Assembly: GCF_038502225.1 (NCBI RefSeq)
Contig: NC_091325.1
Span: forward strand, 31,442,128 to 31,506,127
Source: Cherax quadricarinatus
Taxonomy: Eukaryota > Arthropoda > Malacostraca > Decapoda > Parastacidae
Direction of reading: 5' to 3'
DNA: 64,000 bases
In this document: in pieces, positions 61,655-64,000 of the stretch
How positions within the stretch are numbered: the first letter of the stretch is position 1
Layout: every line of letters starts with the position of its first letter
Notes under the pieces: generated by a model
Database searches by the model: none
What the model was told of the DNA's origin: nothing
What the model saw: only the letters and a program-made list of their open reading frames with translations
Program-made: the position numbers and the translations under genes

Positions 61655-61905
61655 AAAAGAGCTTGTGTGTGACAGAGAGGGAGGGAGAGAGAGAGGGATA
61701 GAAAGAGAGAGAGAGAGAGAATGCTGCCAAGGGAGGAAAGGGAAGATGAATGGGAGGTGTGTGTGAGGAGGGGAGAGGACAAGAGGTGGAGATTGAAGAT
61801 AGAAAGGAAGAGATAGAGCAGAGGGTGGGGAAAGATGGAAAGAGAGAGAGAGAGAGAGAAAGGCAGAGAGAGAGAGAAAAAGGGAGAGCGAGGGAGAGAG
61901 GGCTT
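61655..61905 (-). repeat. CT-rich leader of LINE copy E
   Basis: GA-rich on the plus strand with several (GA)n runs and less regular purine sequence, directly upstream of the copy E ORF1 start. It matches copy A in position and composition but not base by base. Confidence 0.7.
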
Positions 61906-61990
61906 GGGACCAGATGTCCAGTGGTGGGTAGGGAAGGTAGGTGGTATGAGGTTGAGGGGTAACTGTTACTCCACTCGTGTGTATGTGTAT

Positions 61991-63261
61991 GTGTGCCCTC
62001 ACTTCTAAGTATTCATACTGCTAATAAATACCAGTAGTAATACCAGTAATTCTAAAACTTACCAATAATAATTCTAACACTTATCAATTCAACTTATAAA
62101 ATACAGAAAGAAACTAGGTTCTAAAACTTAGCTTCTCTCAACTTCTACAAGTGTCTGACGTTACCCCTCGCTAGACCGCTGTGCTCTCCTTATTCCCTTG
62201 TCAACCCTGTCTCCACCTTATCTATGCTATTTCTACTGTAATTCTGGTAATAGCTTGCAGGAGTGAGTGCCCAGTATCTAACAGTGATGCAGGACCAGAA
62301 CCTGACAACATGCAACCACAATAGGTGAGCAATACTTGCGCTGGCAGCGGGGCAATGACAAATTGCCAGATGCTGATGATATGGTCGTCGTACATAGGCC
62401 TTCTATCACTATTTTGAAAAACTTTCACCCGTGATGTTTATTACCATATATGCTCATACATCCCACTTTCCTCAAGTGATTTCACTTTTCACTTATGATA
62501 GAATACACTTCACATTTGGTGGTTACACTTTATATATATAATGGCACACAACTGTTGTGACGTCACTGCTTCAGCAGGCCTACTCCTGCCAACTTCCCTT
62601 GTTATATATTCTATTTTTCCTTTCTCTTTTTGCTTATTAACTTTTTCACTCTCACTGTATGGTGCCCCACATTTCACTTGTTAACCAATCTCTCGTAATT
62701 CTTGAACATCCACTTCCACACTCACTTTGATCTTTGTATATTTGAATCTGTGTGGCAACAGGTGCCTACTAGGCCCCTAACAGTTTGGCACTTTGAAATA
62801 TTAGTGATTTCAGGCTTCGTCTCGACTTTTTTTAACTAATAACTTTAGTTATCACTCGTAGGAGTGTTCACTGACTTTGTCACTACCACTGATTACTGTT
62901 AGCATTTACTGCACGCCTTAGAAACACTAAGGGTCTCGGAGCCTTGTGTCCTATGTGGGAATTCATGAGAAACAAATTTGAATTAGAGGATAACACAAGT
63001 TAATTATTTTTCTTTCTAAAACAACGGCGTCGTTACCGTTATATATTTATCCAGGGGGTGAGATATGCAGGGGAAACGAGACAGTATTTTTTTTAATTAA
63101 AAAATTGCAGGAAGAGGGAGACAAATGAAAGGTTTAGATCAGCAACAGATGAAGTATTAAACGTTAAATGATTAAGAGGTATTCAAGGAGACGTGGTGTA
63201 CCTTCATGGAAATGAATTAGCTTAACGAAAACAAAAGGATGAGGAGTATATAAGGACTCAC
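61991..63261. other. Non-coding sequence, LINE 5' flank and probable intron
   Basis: 1.3 kb, AT-rich, with no recognisable ORF. At 62305-62350 there is a segment similar to 57145-57195. The remainder (about 62400-63261) looks unique. It ends at the splice donor of the Ig-domain exon and so is probably the start of that gene's intron on the minus strand. Confidence 0.5.
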
Positions 63262-63264
63262 CTG
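63256..63264 (-). promoter_or_regulatory. 5' splice donor of the Ig exon
   Basis: Reads CAG|GTGAGT on the minus strand, a near-perfect donor, placed right after the Ig-domain Cys codon. Without splicing, the frame meets TGA within this donor, which supports a true exon end. Confidence 0.65.
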
Positions 63265-63539
63265 CAGGGAAGCACAGCCGTCGAGCCCACTACAGCAGTC
63301 TGGGGGGTGGGTTGGTTAGCAAAGTACTGTGCTCCTTCTCTGCTGAGGGTTTGTACTGCCGAACCCCCCATACCTGGGCCCAGCTGCACTTCCATCTTCC
63401 CTGCAGGAGTCCCGCCGCTCACAGTCCCTGACTTCTGCTGGATGATTCCCGCAGCCCACACTGAATCCACGCTTACTTGCGCCCATGAAGACAATAGCAC
63501 CCATGCCCATATCCAGGATATCCACCACGTAAACATAGC
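63262..63539 (-). CDS. First coding exon of an irreC/kirre-like Ig adhesion protein
   Basis: The minus-strand exon has a consensus acceptor before it (branch-like GCTAAC, pyrimidine tract, CAACAG at 63545-63540). GCT then ATG at 63536-63534 follow. It encodes a 92-residue start. Residues 1-25 are a Trp-rich hydrophobic signal peptide (WWISWIWAWVLLSSW). Residues 30-70 are a linker. Residues 71-92 read YFANQPTPQTAVVGSTAVLP then CR, matching the first Ig strand of irreC/roughest/kirre/nephrin-like proteins, where F-x-x-x-P-x-x-Q-T-A-V-V-G is conserved and the Cys is the first Ig disulfide partner. The exon ends at 63262 with donor CAG|GTGAGT (63256-63264), splitting the Arg codon in phase 2. It would be a membrane adhesion receptor. 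The remaining Ig domains are not in the window. Confidence 0.6.
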
Positions 63540-64000
63540 CTGTTGCAGGAGAGAAATAAGTTAGCTTACAAACTGATCTCTTTCTTATGGAAAACATAGC
63601 AAAAAATATACCTTACAATTGGGAAGGTATTTTTATCTTTATGAACTCGCAGGTAATCGTTGACTTTAGAAGTCAACTTCGATTATTTCAAAATTCTTAA
63701 GTGGCCGAAAGTGGGACAGACTACCATTAACAGTATCGACTTTAAAATATTGAAAATTCAGCTGTAAATAGAGGTTCCCAGTAAAGGAAGTAACATCAGA
63801 TGAAGAAGAGCAAAAGGAAAGATTTGAAGGTAGGAAATTCTCCAGGACGAAAGTACTTCAATAGTCACTGAGGTTAAAGGTACCATTAACTACTTTGCTA
63901 ATAATGGTAGGAATATCCCTGTGGTCGGTGACTCACAGGTAAGATATGTTGACCATGCTTTCTGTAACAGAAACAGGAATGTGAGACAGCGCGCGTGTAT
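63540..64000. other. Probable upstream intron, no gene seen
   Basis: Sequence to the right of the Ig exon, which would be upstream on the minus strand. It ends at the exon with an acceptor-like tract. No open frame with protein features is visible, and an upstream exon or promoter would lie beyond the window. Confidence 0.45.

Larger units (their letters stand above)
57475..61990 (-). mobile_element. CR1/L2-like LINE copy E, full-length but decayed
   Basis: The minus-strand element has the same layout as copy A: CT-rich leader (61905-61655), ORF1 region (61642-60490), ORF2 region (60414-57564) and tail (57475-57563). The tail has a doubled ACAATTA/TTATG GTGAGTAC end next to GT repeats. It is more diverged than copies A, B and D, with several frameshifts. 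Its 5' boundary is uncertain; it may extend beyond 61990. Confidence 0.8.

Noticed and set aside
63316..63597. 93-residue frame overlapping the Ig exon on the same strand
   Set aside because: It is another frame of the same exon without Ig residues; the frame with the signal peptide and QTAVVG block fits both splice sites.

Overview
The window reads as nuclear DNA from a decapod crustacean, crayfish- or lobster-like. The evidence is eukaryotic repeat content, long GT/CA microsatellites, no dense coding, and a family of non-LTR retrotransposons whose 3' tail (GC-rich, ending AGGTGAGTAC plus a CA run on the element's sense strand) I recall as abundant in decapod genomes. The species cannot be fixed from sequence alone. 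I see no RNA gene other than a tRNA-like SINE remnant, no CRISPR array and no prokaryotic operon.

Layout. (1) 1-9320: array of a 23-bp minisatellite. (2) 9396-26845: array of a 20-bp minisatellite (CAGCAGTGTAGTGTATCACC). It is interrupted by a both-ends-truncated LINE on the minus strand (17936-19440) and by a nearly complete but decayed LINE on the plus strand (22126-26382). That second LINE is itself split by a palindromic element flanked by a 15-bp direct repeat. (3) 26846-36985: array of a 25-bp unit that looks like the 20-bp unit plus TGGGG. It contains an almost exact tandem duplication with a period of 3995 bp. (4) 37010-37865: tRNA-like SINE remnant and a fourth, degenerate ~20-bp minisatellite. 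(5) 37866-39764: no recognisable gene. (6) 39765-43433: decayed Ty3/Gypsy element with domain order gag-protease-integrase-RNase H, as in the Gmr1 clade, with a 5'-truncated LINE inside gag. (7) 44186-46135: decayed retroelement with RT (YLDD), a CCHC knuckle and a C-terminal PD-(D/E)XK-like nuclease. (8) 46258-47379: TA microsatellite and the RT of another LINE, then a 100-N assembly gap. (9) 47480-61990: five copies of one CR1/L2-like LINE family, all on the minus strand and mostly joined head to tail through CA/GT runs. One copy (52447-56890) is nearly intact, with ORF1 open and ORF2 broken by a single amber codon. (10) 63262-63539: the only candidate host coding exon, on the minus strand. 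It encodes a signal peptide and the start of an Ig domain resembling the irreC/roughest/kirre (nephrin-like) adhesion family, with a consensus acceptor and donor.

If that exon is real, its next exon must lie at lower coordinates, and none is visible. Almost the entire window would then be the inside of one intron of more than 63 kb, more than half of it (about 34 kb) minisatellite and most of the rest retrotransposons. Apart from this gene, nothing works together as a pathway: the coding-like sequences are separate selfish elements, several nested in one another. I did not find a convincing new biological system. The best leads are the 3995-bp higher-order satellite duplication, the RT plus restriction-like-nuclease element, the clean nested insertion with target-site duplication, the hairpin at a LINE junction, and the head-to-tail LINE cluster.
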